Positions 1-8,906 of a stretch of DNA of 64,000 nucleotides are shown here, one piece after another (within the stretch, counting starts at the first letter, position 1; the number at the start of each line of letters is the position of its first letter). Below the pieces are notes generated by a model, which worked only from the letters and a program-made list of their open reading frames with translations, made no database searches and had not been told where the DNA came from. The DNA comes from Rhizobium viscosum (lineage in GTDB: Bacteria > Pseudomonadota > Alphaproteobacteria > Rhizobiales > Rhizobiaceae): assembly GCF_014873945.1 (NCBI RefSeq), contig NZ_JADBEC010000002.1, positions 248,001 through 312,000 of the forward strand, read 5' to 3'. Made by a program: the position numbers and the translations under genes.

Positions 1-414
1 CTCCTCTTCCCGCTCGGTGGCGTGGACATAGGAATAGAGATAATCCGTGGCGACCAGATCGAAGAAGGCTTGCGGGTTCACCAGAAACTCACGGCCGCGT
101 CTGGTTGGCAGCAGCACATCTTTTTTCCGGCGAAGTAGCTTCAGATGATGGGCCATGTCGCGCACCACCCATAGCGGCGGCATGTCGCTTTCATTGAGCA
201 CCTTGTTCATGCTGTAGAGGTCTTTGGCTGTGAAGTCGGGCCAGAGGAAGTTCACAGCGGCCCAATGCACGAACTTGCGGTTCATGGCGCCGGTCGCGGT
301 CAATCCTATGCCACCCTCACCATCAGCATAGGCAACCGCAAGAAGCATGCCGCGAACAAGTGGTGACAGCGCAGCGACATCGACGTCACCCTGCAACTTG
401 ATTTCCGGAAGCAT
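1..414 (-). CDS. conserved hypothetical protein, 3' end beyond window
   Basis: A reading frame runs leftward without a stop from an ATG at 414 to the window edge (138 codons visible). It begins MLPEIKLQGDVDVAAL and contains the stretch WAAVNFLWPDF, then KVLNESDMPPLWVVRDMA and a basic segment LKLLRRKKDVLLPTRRGREF. The last looks like the end of a winged-helix-like fold, but I do not recognise the family. There is no signal peptide or membrane segment. Downstream sequence is missing, so length and function cannot be judged. Codon use is like the neighbouring genes and the frame is intact over its whole visible length, so it is probably a real gene. Confidence 0.55.
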   Translation of the reverse strand, partial: MLPEIKLQGDVDVAALSPLVRGMLLAVAYADGEGGIGLTATGAMNRKFVHWAAVNFLWPDFTAKDLYSMNKVLNESDMPPLWVVRDMAHHLKLLRRKKDVLLPTRRGREFLVNPQAFFDLVATDYLYSYVHATEREEE

Positions 415-656
415 CGTGCGGCTTTGATCCCTACCCGCCCCATGCGGTGTAAATGAGTATCAGCCGGCGACGGAACAATTGCTACTGAGAAAGCTAAAGC
501 CGAAGGGGTGCGTCTCACCCGCCCCCGCTCCGCCCTTTCAACCCGGTCCAGCCGGCCGGATCGGGGGCTGATCATCAGAGCCCGTGTCGCGTTTCTAACT
601 GGCTGACAACGTCGCAGCCCTATTCAGCTTTGACATTGTAGCCGGGTACATTCTAT

Positions 657-824
657 TTCCAAGTGCGACATGCCAATGAATTCACAGGCAATACTGATCT
701 CGCAGCCGTCTCTCAGCGCGACTTGATCCACCTTGCCCGCCATCTCAACGACCAGCCGCGGAAATGCCTCGGCTACAAAACGCCAGCGGAAGTGTTCCTG
801 GCGCATTTGCATGAGGAGGGGTGA
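657..824 (+). pseudogene. IS30-family transposase C-terminal relic
   Basis: An open frame ending at a TGA (822-824) encodes LARHLNDQPRKCLGYKTPAE followed by VFLAHLHEEG. The RPRK-LGYKTPAEVF block is the typical C-terminal end of IS30-family transposases. Only about 55 codons are recognisable. No N-terminal helix-turn-helix or DDE core precedes it, so the element is dead. The 14 bases TGATCCCCTACCCT (822-835) that overlap the stop codon recur exactly after a second relic near 33.28 kb and probably represent the inner part of the element's terminal inverted repeat. Confidence 0.7.
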
Positions 825-933
825 TCCCCTACCCTAAATGGCGGCACGATGCACTTGGATGAGCTTCTCCACATGACGAGGTCGCGCAATCAACATCTGG
901 CAATGACTAGCACGTCGGGACCATGGCCATTGC

Positions 934-1707
934 TCATTCGGTTGGTTTGTCTGCCTTGCCGTCCAAGAGATGAATGAGTTCCATGGGGAACGGGAATATG
1001 ATCGTCGAACTGTTTTCCCCGGCAATAACGTTCAGCGTGCTCAAGTAGCGCAGCTGCATTGATAACGGTTGTCTGGCCAGCACTTCAGCCGCCTCCACCA
1101 GCTTTGCTGCGGCTTGCTGCTCGCCCTCGGCATTTATGATTTTCGCCCGCCGCTCGCGTTCTGCCTCAGCTTGCCTGGCAATCGCACGGATCATCGACTC
1201 GTTGATGTCGACATGCTTGATCTCAACATTGGCCACTTTGATGCCCCACGCGTCTGTTTGGGCGTCGAGCATTCTCTGGATATCTTCGTTGAGCCTGTCG
1301 CGTTCCGCGAGCATCTCGTCGAGATCGTGTTTGCCAAGCACCGAGCGCAACGTCGTTTGGGCTAGCTGGCTCGTGGCTGCCATGAAATCCTCGACCTGAA
1401 TCACCGACTTCTCCGGATCGATAACCCTGAAGTAAATCACCGCGCTGACTCGAACCGAAACGTTGTCATGGGAGATGACGTCCTGGCTGGGGACGTCGAG
1501 CACGCGCGTGCGCAGGTCGACCCGCACCATTTGCTGTACGTAGGGAACAAGCAGGATCAACCCGGGGCCTTTCACGCCGGTAAATCGGCCAAGTGTAAAG
1601 ACGACGGCCCGCTGATACTCGCGCAAGATTTTGATCGCATTCGCCAGGATGATCAGCAACAGGACGACTGCGACGATATAGAAGATGAAATCTCCAATCA
1701 TAGTCAT
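934..1707 (-). CDS. slipin / SPFH (band 7) domain membrane protein
   Basis: 257 aa stomatin-like protein. An N-terminal hydrophobic hairpin or TM segment (about residues 5-25) is followed by an SPFH/band 7 domain (REYQRAVVFTLGRF, GPGLILLVPYV, VRVDLRTRVLDVP), then a coiled-coil alpha-rich region (ARQAEAERERRAKIINAEGE) and a C-terminal oligomerisation tail. In bacteria such slipins are co-encoded with NfeD proteases and form membrane scaffolds linked to membrane fluidity and quality control. The start ATG overlaps the TGA of the upstream nfeD-type gene (ATGA at 1704-1707), so the two are translationally coupled. Family assignment is firm; the physiological role here is not known. Confidence 0.92.
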   Translation of the reverse strand: MTMIGDFIFYIVAVVLLLIILANAIKILREYQRAVVFTLGRFTGVKGPGLILLVPYVQQMVRVDLRTRVLDVPSQDVISHDNVSVRVSAVIYFRVIDPEKSVIQVEDFMAATSQLAQTTLRSVLGKHDLDEMLAERDRLNEDIQRMLDAQTDAWGIKVANVEIKHVDINESMIRAIARQAEAERERRAKIINAEGEQQAAAKLVEAAEVLARQPLSMQLRYLSTLNVIAGENSSTIIFPFPMELIHLLDGKADKPTE

Positions 1708-3122
1708 GTGCGCTCCTCCTTGCTTTCTTGAGGTCGCTGATTCTTGCGGGGATCACGCGTGACCTCGAGGGTTAGCCCATTTCTGGCAATGACCGTCACG
1801 CCGTCTCCGTCCGTGAGCGGTTCGGCGGAGGCGGCGCTCCAGCGCTCTCCGTGCGCGACAATGTAGCCGGTCGTGCCCGTCCAACTGGAGACTTTCCCTG
1901 AAATGCCGATCATCTGCTCCGCACCGGTCACCACGGCACGCCGGCGCGCGCCGAATGCAAGGCGAACGACAATGAGGCTGAAGGCGAGGCCTGAAACACC
2001 GATACCAACCAGGACCTGTCGGCTCACTTTCAGATCGGGCACATCCGTATCGAAGAGGATGGCTGCGCCCAGGACGAGGGCGACCGCACCGCTAAGGCCG
2101 AGGACCCCGAATGTCGGTGCATGCGCCTCCGCGACAAAGAGAGCAACCGCAAGCACGATGAGGCCGACGGCGGCATAGCTGACCGGTAGCATTGCCAAGG
2201 CGTAGAGACCGAGCAGCAGGCATATGCCGCCGACTATTCCCGGGACAACCGCTCCGGGCGTGAGAAACTCGAATATCAGGCCGTAAATGCCGATAACCAT
2301 CAGAATGAGTGCGACATTCGGGTCAGCGATGACCGAAAGCAGGCGTGTTCTCCAGTCAGGCTCGATGCTCTGGACAGCGAGGCCCGTCGTATCAAGCCGG
2401 ATGTCCGTTTCTCCTGCCCGTACCGTACGACCGTTGGCTTTCGCCATCAGTTCGCCGACGGTGAACGCGACGAAATCGATGACTTTTTCGCGTTCGGCCG
2501 CAGTCGAAGAGAGACTGGCTGCGTCGCGTACCGCCTTTTCCGCCCAGTCGGCGTTGCGATTACGCAACTCGGCCAGCCCCCGAAGATAGGCAGCAGCGTC
2601 GTTCACTGCCTTTACCTCTGCAGCGTTGCGCGACTGTCGTTCCTTGCTGTCGCCGTTCTGGCCGTTGTCTTGTCCGCTCCCACCGAGAGCAATGGGCGTT
2701 GCGGCGCCCAGATTAGTGCCCGGCGCCATGGCGGCGATATGACTTGCATAGAGGATGTAAGTGCCGGCACTGGCCGCACGGGCGCCGCTCGGAGCCACGT
2801 AGCTCGCGACCGGCACAGACGAGGCAAGGATTGCCCGAACGATGTCTCGCATCGACGTATCGAGACCGCCGGGCGTATCCATTTGGAGGATGACCAACGC
2901 CGCTTTACTATCGTTGGCAAGCTGGATGCCGCGTATCACATAGTCGGCGGACGCGGGGCTGACGGCGCCATTCAATCGCAGCAGTAAAGCGACGCGTTCC
3001 GAGCCCGCTGTCGGGGCGACGGAAAACAGGAATGCGAAACCCCAGATCAATGCCAAAGCGAAAATACGGATTGCCTCTCGGCAATACCTCCGGGGCCGCA
3101 CGGTCACCCGATCAATATTCAT
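1704..3122 (-). CDS. NfeD-family membrane-bound serine protease (ClpP class)
   Basis: 472 aa. A signal/TM segment (about residues 17-40) precedes a ClpP-like protease domain (about 45-250) with the oxyanion and Ser region GARAASAGTYILYASHIAAM. The putative nucleophile is the Ser of ASAGTY. Four closely spaced hydrophobic segments follow (about 265-385), then a C-terminal OB-fold NfeD domain (GKVSSWTGTTGYIVAHGERW). This is the long (NfeD1b/nodulation-efficiency) form that pairs with slipins and cleaves the C-terminal part of its partner in archaeal homologues. It is the first gene of a two-gene operon with the slipin and overlaps it by 4 bp. Confidence 0.9.
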   Translation of the reverse strand: MNIDRVTVRPRRYCREAIRIFALALIWGFAFLFSVAPTAGSERVALLLRLNGAVSPASADYVIRGIQLANDSKAALVILQMDTPGGLDTSMRDIVRAILASSVPVASYVAPSGARAASAGTYILYASHIAAMAPGTNLGAATPIALGGSGQDNGQNGDSKERQSRNAAEVKAVNDAAAYLRGLAELRNRNADWAEKAVRDAASLSSTAAEREKVIDFVAFTVGELMAKANGRTVRAGETDIRLDTTGLAVQSIEPDWRTRLLSVIADPNVALILMVIGIYGLIFEFLTPGAVVPGIVGGICLLLGLYALAMLPVSYAAVGLIVLAVALFVAEAHAPTFGVLGLSGAVALVLGAAILFDTDVPDLKVSRQVLVGIGVSGLAFSLIVVRLAFGARRRAVVTGAEQMIGISGKVSSWTGTTGYIVAHGERWSAASAEPLTDGDGVTVIARNGLTLEVTRDPRKNQRPQESKEERT

Positions 3123-3313
3123 ACACTTAAATATACGCCAGATTTACCAAAAGATAAGGCAGAAGTTTCGTCACCGAAGAGGCAGGTGATTTACCAGTTC
3201 AAATTCGAAACTCGACTTGTCCTTGTCGATCAACCAGGTGATTGCGGGAAGACGGAAGACACCCGGCGTGCCTAAGGTTTCCGCTTCCATCCGGTATGCA
3301 CTCGCCACGACAG

Positions 3314-3817
3314 TCACGCGGATACGCCGCTGTCAGACGTCGGCTTTCGCAAGATGAGCAAGGAGGTCGTCGAGCATGGGCCGCTGCCTTTGAGCATCCT
3401 TCCAGCTGCGTCCTTCAACGAAAACCAATCCGCACGATCGACTTCTGGAAACCTCCGGATCCGGCCGGACCTCAGAGGCCATTCCATCTGGAACTCCGAG
3501 CTTCGAATGTCATTCAGGTCCAGCGTGAGGTCGGCTTCCACGTACCAGGCGACAACGACCTTGCCGCCCGGCTGCCGGTATTCGCCCAACGGATTGAAGT
3601 CACCATCGATCCCGCCCCCCAACTCTTCGAAGGTTTCCCGCTTCGCAGCCGCGAGTTCGTCCTCCCCAGGCTCGACCAGTCCCGACGGGCACGTCGGCAA
3701 CATAGACAGATACGACCATCCGGCTGCTCCCGGGTCATTTCCCGGAGGGATGGTTTCGGTCGTTTCGTGGGAAAAATAGCCGAAAACTCTTCTTGTGCTC
3801 CACCAGTCTGATCTCAT
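3314..3817 (-). pseudogene. NUDIX hydrolase, apparently frameshifted at its 3' end and altered at its N-terminus
   Basis: The NUDIX box is perfect (G, five residues, E, then KRETFEELGG), followed by the LGEYRQPGGK and FEMEWP-like FQMEWPLRSGRIRRFPEVDR blocks typical of short proteobacterial NUDIX proteins. After RMLKGSGP the frame runs into unrelated CSTTSLLILRKP. The +1 frame from that point reads MLDDLLAHLAKADV and stops at 3333, which is the expected family ending, so one base seems to have been lost around 3377-3395. The residues before the NUDIX box also lack the usual lead-in (such as a WSIPKG motif). The gene is therefore probably inactive or recently damaged; a sequencing error is the alternative. 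Confidence 0.55.
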
Positions 3818-4040
3818 TGGATGCTAATACCGGATGCGAAGACTTGCCAGGATGACGGTGTCCGCGGGCAGACGTCACGCCCTGGTGGGTTTGACGAGTA
3901 CTGACGCCAATGGTTTTTTGGCGGCTCCTCTGTCAGTCCGGGCCTACGGTCGACGGCGGAGGTTCTGTGGGCAACCAGGTTATCCCTCGATAAGTCTACG
4001 GCGCTTTCTTGACTGTGCCGATGACGTGGCCTGGAGGAGG

Positions 4041-4511
4041 TCAATCTTCCGCGGCCACACATCCAGCATTCTCAAGCTTGAAAAGCAGGGCTCGCAGGCT
4101 CGGCTGGGCTGCCTCGCGCACGGCGTCCTTCAGAAGGAACCACCGCTGCTTTCGGATGTCCTTTTCAGGGAATCTGCCCACCATCTTCGACACCTTCAGA
4201 AGATGGACGGTCACGGTGTAGACGTTCGTGCTCGTGTCCTTCTGATAGGAAAAGCTGCCGAAGACCGCCTCGTCGATCACTCCGACAACCCCGGCCTCTT
4301 CGAACGCTTCCCTGGTGGCGGCGCGGCTGCTTGCCTCGCGGTTTTCGACATGCCCCTTCGGGACGCCCCACCGACCGTTGCGGCGACTGCCGACCAGAAG
4401 GACTTCAAGGCGACCCTTCTTGTCGCGGCGATAGCAGATCGCTCCGGCCTGGGCGACATAGGCGCCGACGGCAGCGTTGAACGTCTCGCTTTTGGCATCG
4501 TCGTGCAGCAT
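4041..4511 (-). CDS. NUDIX hydrolase (diadenosine/diphosphoinositol polyphosphate hydrolase-like)
   Basis: 156 aa. The NUDIX box reads GHVENREASSRAATREAFEE with AGVVG following, preceded by RRNGRWGVPKG; this layout resembles DIPP/Ap4A-type NUDIX enzymes, which cleave nucleoside and inositol polyphosphates. The C-terminal part RFPEKDIRKQRWFLLKDAV matches the same group. It lies head-to-head with the CYTH-CHAD gene at 4627, 115 bp away, which hints at a shared polyphosphate theme. Substrate is inferred from the family only. Confidence 0.85.
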   Translation of the reverse strand: MLHDDAKSETFNAAVGAYVAQAGAICYRRDKKGRLEVLLVGSRRNGRWGVPKGHVENREASSRAATREAFEEAGVVGVIDEAVFGSFSYQKDTSTNVYTVTVHLLKVSKMVGRFPEKDIRKQRWFLLKDAVREAAQPSLRALLFKLENAGCVAAED

Positions 4512-4626
4512 CGGCGTCTCCGGTTCGGTCCCGCAAATTAGGACCCCCGAGGCTAGCGAGTCCAGTTGATAGCTCTACATCTGTCCGTACGAACGATTCC
4601 AATGCTTCGGCGTTGATGATCGCAGG

Positions 4627-6087
4627 ATGAAGGAGCACGCATTGCCGTCGGAAATCGAAATCAAGCTTGATCTGTCCAACGAAGCCCTCGAGACCCTCAT
4701 TGGTTCCGATATTCTCGGAGAACCACGCGAGGTGCTCCGGCAGCATTCCATCTATTTCGACACTGCCGACCGCAAGTTGAAGCAGGAAGGCTTCTCACTT
4801 CGCATCAGGCATACGGGCGATGCTCGCGTGCAAACCGTCAAGGCGACCGGTCCGGCAAAATCGCTGTTTTCCCGATCGGAATGGGAGACGCCGATCGAGA
4901 GCGATGAACCCGTCCTGGACCTGACCAGCCCTCTCCGGAGCGAGTTCGGAGCCGACCTGGAGGTGGACTCCCTGTTCGAAGTACTTGTCGAACGGCGTGC
5001 CTTCGACCTCGAAGAGAACCGATCGAAATTGGAGGCTGTCGTCGATCAAGGCGAGGTGGTCTCTGGATGCCGCCAGACGCTCGTACGGGAACTCGAGATC
5101 GAGCTCAAGGACGGCGGTGCCAGGGATCTGTTTGTCTTCGCCCGGAAGATCGACGCAGTGGCGCCGTTCCGGTTCGGCGTCCTGTCGAAGTCCGAGCGGG
5201 GCTACCTGTTGCAGGATAAGGAGCCTTTCGCGCACAAGGCTGAGCGTCTGCTCCTTGAACACAGTGTCAGGCCGCTCGCCGCTTTCCGGACGATTGCCGC
5301 CTCCTGCTTCAGGCAGTTCCGCCTGAACGAGGACATCCTTCTCGGACGGCGTAATCCCGAAGCACTTCACCAGGCCCGCGTTGCCTCGCGGCGCCTGCGA
5401 TCCGCCTTCTCGCTGTTCAAGGACATCCTGCCGGGCGACGTGCCGGCCAGGCTGCAGGACGAATTGCGCTGGATCGCCGGCGTCCTGGGCCATGCGCGCA
5501 ACGTCGACGTCCTTCTGGCGAAGGCGAAGGACGCGGATCTGCGATGGAAACTCAAGGCTGTCCGCAAGAGCACCTACGACGACGCGGTCGACGCTCTGGA
5601 ATCATCTCGCGCGCGTGCCGTGATGCTGGATTTCAACGAGTGGCTCTATTGTAGTGATTTCGACAAAATCGCCGACCAAGCCAAGGCCGAGACGGCGGCC
5701 GAATTCGCCGGCAAAGCTCTCGAGAGGATGCGCAGGAAGCTGAAGAAGCATGGTCAGGCGCTCGCCGATGTCGACGACGAGCATCGTCATCAGGTCCGAA
5801 AGGACGCTAAGAAGTTGCGTTACGCTGCGGAGTTCTTCGCATCGCTCTTCGACGACAAGCGCGGCGCCCGGCGATACCGCAAATTTACCGCGGCGATGGA
5901 GGAGATGCAGGATCACCTTGGAGAACTCAATGACCTTGTCACCGGCCCTGACGTTCTTAAGCAGCATGGTCTGTCGGGGCATCCGGCTGAAAATACTGTG
6001 CTCTCCCATGCCGACAAAGCCGACTTGATTGCCAAGGCGCAAGACTCGATAGACGAGGTGCTCGATACGAAGAGGTTCTGGAGATAG
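4627..6087 (+). CDS. CYTH and CHAD domain protein (inorganic triphosphatase-like)
   Basis: 486 aa. The N-terminal CYTH domain (about residues 5-200) starts with the signature EIEIKLDL (ExExK), which binds triphosphate via divalent metals. The C-terminal CHAD domain (about 215-480) is a histidine-rich helical bundle with HQARVASRRLRSAF and HQVRKDAKKLRYAAEFF; CHAD domains bind polyphosphate. This is the YgiF-type arrangement, so tripolyphosphatase activity is likely. The start follows a weak GCAGG. The gene diverges from a NUDIX hydrolase gene. Confidence 0.9.
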   Translation: MKEHALPSEIEIKLDLSNEALETLIGSDILGEPREVLRQHSIYFDTADRKLKQEGFSLRIRHTGDARVQTVKATGPAKSLFSRSEWETPIESDEPVLDLTSPLRSEFGADLEVDSLFEVLVERRAFDLEENRSKLEAVVDQGEVVSGCRQTLVRELEIELKDGGARDLFVFARKIDAVAPFRFGVLSKSERGYLLQDKEPFAHKAERLLLEHSVRPLAAFRTIAASCFRQFRLNEDILLGRRNPEALHQARVASRRLRSAFSLFKDILPGDVPARLQDELRWIAGVLGHARNVDVLLAKAKDADLRWKLKAVRKSTYDDAVDALESSRARAVMLDFNEWLYCSDFDKIADQAKAETAAEFAGKALERMRRKLKKHGQALADVDDEHRHQVRKDAKKLRYAAEFFASLFDDKRGARRYRKFTAAMEEMQDHLGELNDLVTGPDVLKQHGLSGHPAENTVLSHADKADLIAKAQDSIDEVLDTKRFWR

Positions 6088-6737
6088 GGAAGGTTCCGTA
6101 GACCTATTTGAAATGGCGGCCCAGCATTATGCCGCGGGTCTGCCGATTGTGAAGTCTGTCCTCAATCAGGACTTACCGTCGACGGGGGCGGATATCGCCC
6201 TCCAGCGCCTAAGGGGCCGCTATCGTCAGGGTCTGTAGCAGCGGCCTCAGCCTGTCGACGAACTCCTCGCCTCCGCAGTCGAGTTCGAACCGCGGTTGCG
6301 CCATTTCATGTCCGATGGGATAACAACGATCTATGCGTCGTGCGGCGATTGCCATCTGGCCCCCCCCTCTTCCGCCGACCTCGGTTGGTGTAACAGGGAT
6401 TACTAGACCCGGGCTCCGAGCTCGGTCCTTGAGATGGCACTGCGTCGACAATTTCGTTCCGGCGAGCGCACCTCCTCCAAGATGCTCTCGCGGAACTGGA
6501 GGAGCGCGGCCACCCGCCGGTTTCAGCCGCCCTGATCGGATCTTGTAACCGTTCACATCGGAGCTGATTGTCATGTTCTGCAGCGGCATTTCCACTCTGC
6601 CCAAAGACGGACATTCCAACTTCACCAGCACATCATACAGCTATTTGGTGATGCGACAGTCTCGCCTCGACGTTTCCGGTCAAAGCCAACGTTGTGAGCA
6701 CGGATGACGACCTTCAGCCCAGTCGAGACATGGGACT
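6088..6737. other. 650-bp gap without a recognisable gene
   Basis: I examined both strands. Several overlapping short frames exist, but none has a convincing start, ribosome binding site or recognised motif, and base composition wavers. It separates the polyphosphate-related genes from the sugar cassette and may be decayed coding DNA. Confidence 0.5.
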
Positions 6738-6764
6738 AATTGATGAAAATTAATTTCATCAATT
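6738..6764. promoter_or_regulatory. perfect inverted repeat, candidate RpiR/MurR-type operator
   Basis: Arms AATTGATGAAA and TTTCATCAATT (11 bp each, no mismatch) are separated by ATTAA. It lies 87 bp before the ATG of the first cassette gene. RpiR/MurR-family regulators usually bind AT-rich palindromes with GAAA/TTTC half-sites, and such a regulator is encoded at 15894-16757 in the same cassette. The link is inferred. Confidence 0.6.
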
Positions 6765-6850
6765 CGCTCCGAACCCCGTTTTCAGTTGACGGCCTTCGTT
6801 TTTTGTCCCAACTTGAAGAAAATAAATTACGAATTGGGAACATTGTTGGC

Positions 6851-8008
6851 ATGAAAGTGGGAATCATAGGGCTGGGATTCCGGCTAGGCTATCTTGGCTA
6901 TGTCTTCAAGGCTATCGACAGCAGCTTCGAAATCGTCGGTTACGTCGATCCGGATCCTGCGGGGCTTCCCGGACTGACGGAAAACGGGGTCTCTGTCGGC
7001 ACGGCCTATGGTTCGCCGCAGGAGCTCCTCGCTTCCGAAAAGCTCGATCTCCTGATGATCGGCTCTCCCAACCACATGCATCTCGATCATATTCGCCTCG
7101 GTCTTGAGGCAGGCCTCAAGGTCTTCTGCGAAAAGCCGATCGTCACCACGATCGCCGAGAGCATCGAACTCGCCCACCTGATGGCAAAGTTCGGCCATGA
7201 AAGGCTGATGGTCGGTCTCGTGCTGCGCTACTCGCCTCTTTACAAGGATCTGCGCGCCATCCAGGCCGAAGGCAAGCTCGGCCAAATCGTCTCCATCGAA
7301 GCCTCCGAACATATCGAGCCCTATCACGGCGCCTTCTTCATGCGCGACTGGCGCCGCTACGAGCGCTATTCCGGCAGCTTCATGCTGGAGAAATGCTGCC
7401 ACGACCTAGACCTTTATAATGGTGTGGTCGGCGCCCGCCCCGAACGTGTTGCAAGCTTCGGCGGCCGCAAGAGCTTTATCCCCGCCAACGACCCGGCGCG
7501 CGAAGGAATCAACGATCTGGAACTCTTCCACCGCAAGCCGAGCGGCTGGATGGGCTCGGACAAGGTGTTCGACAGCGATGCCGACATTATCGATTACCAG
7601 GTGGCGATCGTCGAATACGCCAACGGCGTCGGCATGAATTTCCACACCAACCTGAATGTTCCCGACCAGTTCCGCCGGTTCGCAATCATGGGCTCGCGCG
7701 GCATGGCCGAAGGCGACTTCGTCCGCGGCTATCTCGATGTCCACGAGCAGCTGACCGGCAACAAGATCGTTGAAAACAAATATGCCGCGACCGAACTGTC
7801 GCAGCATTACGGCGCCGATGAACAGATGGCAGCCGATATCCTGCAAAGCGTGCGCACCGGTTCGGAACTCCCGGTCTCCACGCTCAATGCATTGGAGGCA
7901 GGCATCCTGGCGCTCGCCATGGATGAGGCCCGCATGAAGAAGGCCGTGATCGACCTTCGTCCCATCTGGGACCGGTTCGACGAGGCGCTACACGCCAGAG
8001 CGGCCTGA
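6851..8008 (+). CDS. Gfo/Idh/MocA-family NAD(P)-dependent oxidoreductase
   Basis: 385 aa from the ATG at 6851; the longer frame from 6740 overlaps the palindrome and adds non-family sequence, so I chose the internal start directly before the Rossmann motif VGIIGLGFRLGYLG. The family's catalytic EKP motif is present (FCEKPIVTT), as is the C-terminal domain motif MLEKCCHDLDLYNG with the usual catalytic His/Asp. Members oxidise or reduce sugars, sugar acids or inositols. It is the first gene of the transporter operon, 13 bp before the first permease. Confidence 0.88.
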   Translation: MKVGIIGLGFRLGYLGYVFKAIDSSFEIVGYVDPDPAGLPGLTENGVSVGTAYGSPQELLASEKLDLLMIGSPNHMHLDHIRLGLEAGLKVFCEKPIVTTIAESIELAHLMAKFGHERLMVGLVLRYSPLYKDLRAIQAEGKLGQIVSIEASEHIEPYHGAFFMRDWRRYERYSGSFMLEKCCHDLDLYNGVVGARPERVASFGGRKSFIPANDPAREGINDLELFHRKPSGWMGSDKVFDSDADIIDYQVAIVEYANGVGMNFHTNLNVPDQFRRFAIMGSRGMAEGDFVRGYLDVHEQLTGNKIVENKYAATELSQHYGADEQMAADILQSVRTGSELPVSTLNALEAGILALAMDEARMKKAVIDLRPIWDRFDEALHARAA

Positions 8009-8021
8009 GGAGACCGGCAAG

Positions 8022-8906
8022 ATGAGTGCTCAGAAAAGTGCCGTCATCTTCGCCTGGATCCTTCTCCTTCCTGCTGTCCTTTATGTGCTCGCGATCGTCG
8101 CCTATCCGCTGGTCGACACGTTCATCCTGTCGTTTACGGATGCATCGCTGCGTAAGGTGACGAACTGGGTCGGCTGGGCCAATTACGAAAAGATCTTCAA
8201 CAACACTTTCGCGGAAGTCATTCTGCGAACCTTCATCTGGACCTTCTTTTCGGTCGCCCTGAAGATGATCATCGGCACGTTCGGTGCCGCAATGCTGAAT
8301 GCTGCCGTACCCGGCCGGTCGCTGTTTCGACTGCTCACCATGCCGCCATGGATCGTGCCGATGGCTATCGGCATCTTCATGTGGGGCTGGATGTATAATG
8401 GCCAGTTCGGAATGATTTCCGGGTTGCTGCAGCGCTTCGGTCTCGTCGATGGCCCTGTCGCCTTCCTCGCCTATGGCAGCACTGCCTTCTGGGCGACGAT
8501 CGTCACCGACGTCTGGATCGGCGTGCCGCTGGTGACGATCTACTTCCTCGCCGCAATCCAGTCGATCCCGAAGGATCTCTACGAAGCAGCATGGACCGAC
8601 GGCGCCGGCCGCTGGTACCGTTTCCGCCGCATCACGCTGCCGCTGATGGTTCCCGCCATCATCACCATGTCGATGCTGTCGCTGATTGCGACGTTCAATT
8701 CCTTCGACATTATCTGGATCCTGACGCAGGGTGGTCCAAGCGGCGAAACGACGACGATGATCATCGATACCTATCAGACGGCGATTGGCTCGAAGAAATA
8801 TGGCGAAGGGGCAGCGCGTGCGGTGCTGATCTGCATCTTCCTGTCGCTCTTCTGCTTCGCCTATTTCCGTGTCACCCGCCGCCTGAACCCGGAGAAGCGC
8901 GCATGA
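8022..8906 (+). CDS. CUT1 sugar ABC transporter permease (MalF type)
   Basis: 294 aa with six predicted membrane segments and the EAA loop (YEAAWTDGAGRWYRFRRITL) near residues 187-206 that contacts the ATPase. It is an inner-membrane channel subunit of a carbohydrate importer. Its stop overlaps the start of the next permease (ATGA, 8903-8906). Confidence 0.93.
   Translation: MSAQKSAVIFAWILLLPAVLYVLAIVAYPLVDTFILSFTDASLRKVTNWVGWANYEKIFNNTFAEVILRTFIWTFFSVALKMIIGTFGAAMLNAAVPGRSLFRLLTMPPWIVPMAIGIFMWGWMYNGQFGMISGLLQRFGLVDGPVAFLAYGSTAFWATIVTDVWIGVPLVTIYFLAAIQSIPKDLYEAAWTDGAGRWYRFRRITLPLMVPAIITMSMLSLIATFNSFDIIWILTQGGPSGETTTMIIDTYQTAIGSKKYGEGAARAVLICIFLSLFCFAYFRVTRRLNPEKRA

Noticed and set aside
6209..6631. 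140-codon leftward frame in the gap before the first cassette
   Set aside because: No ribosome binding site or recognisable motif and biased composition; not supported as a gene.
6740..6850. N-terminal extension of the first oxidoreductase
   Set aside because: It starts inside the palindrome and lacks family resemblance; the internal ATG directly before the Rossmann motif fits better.
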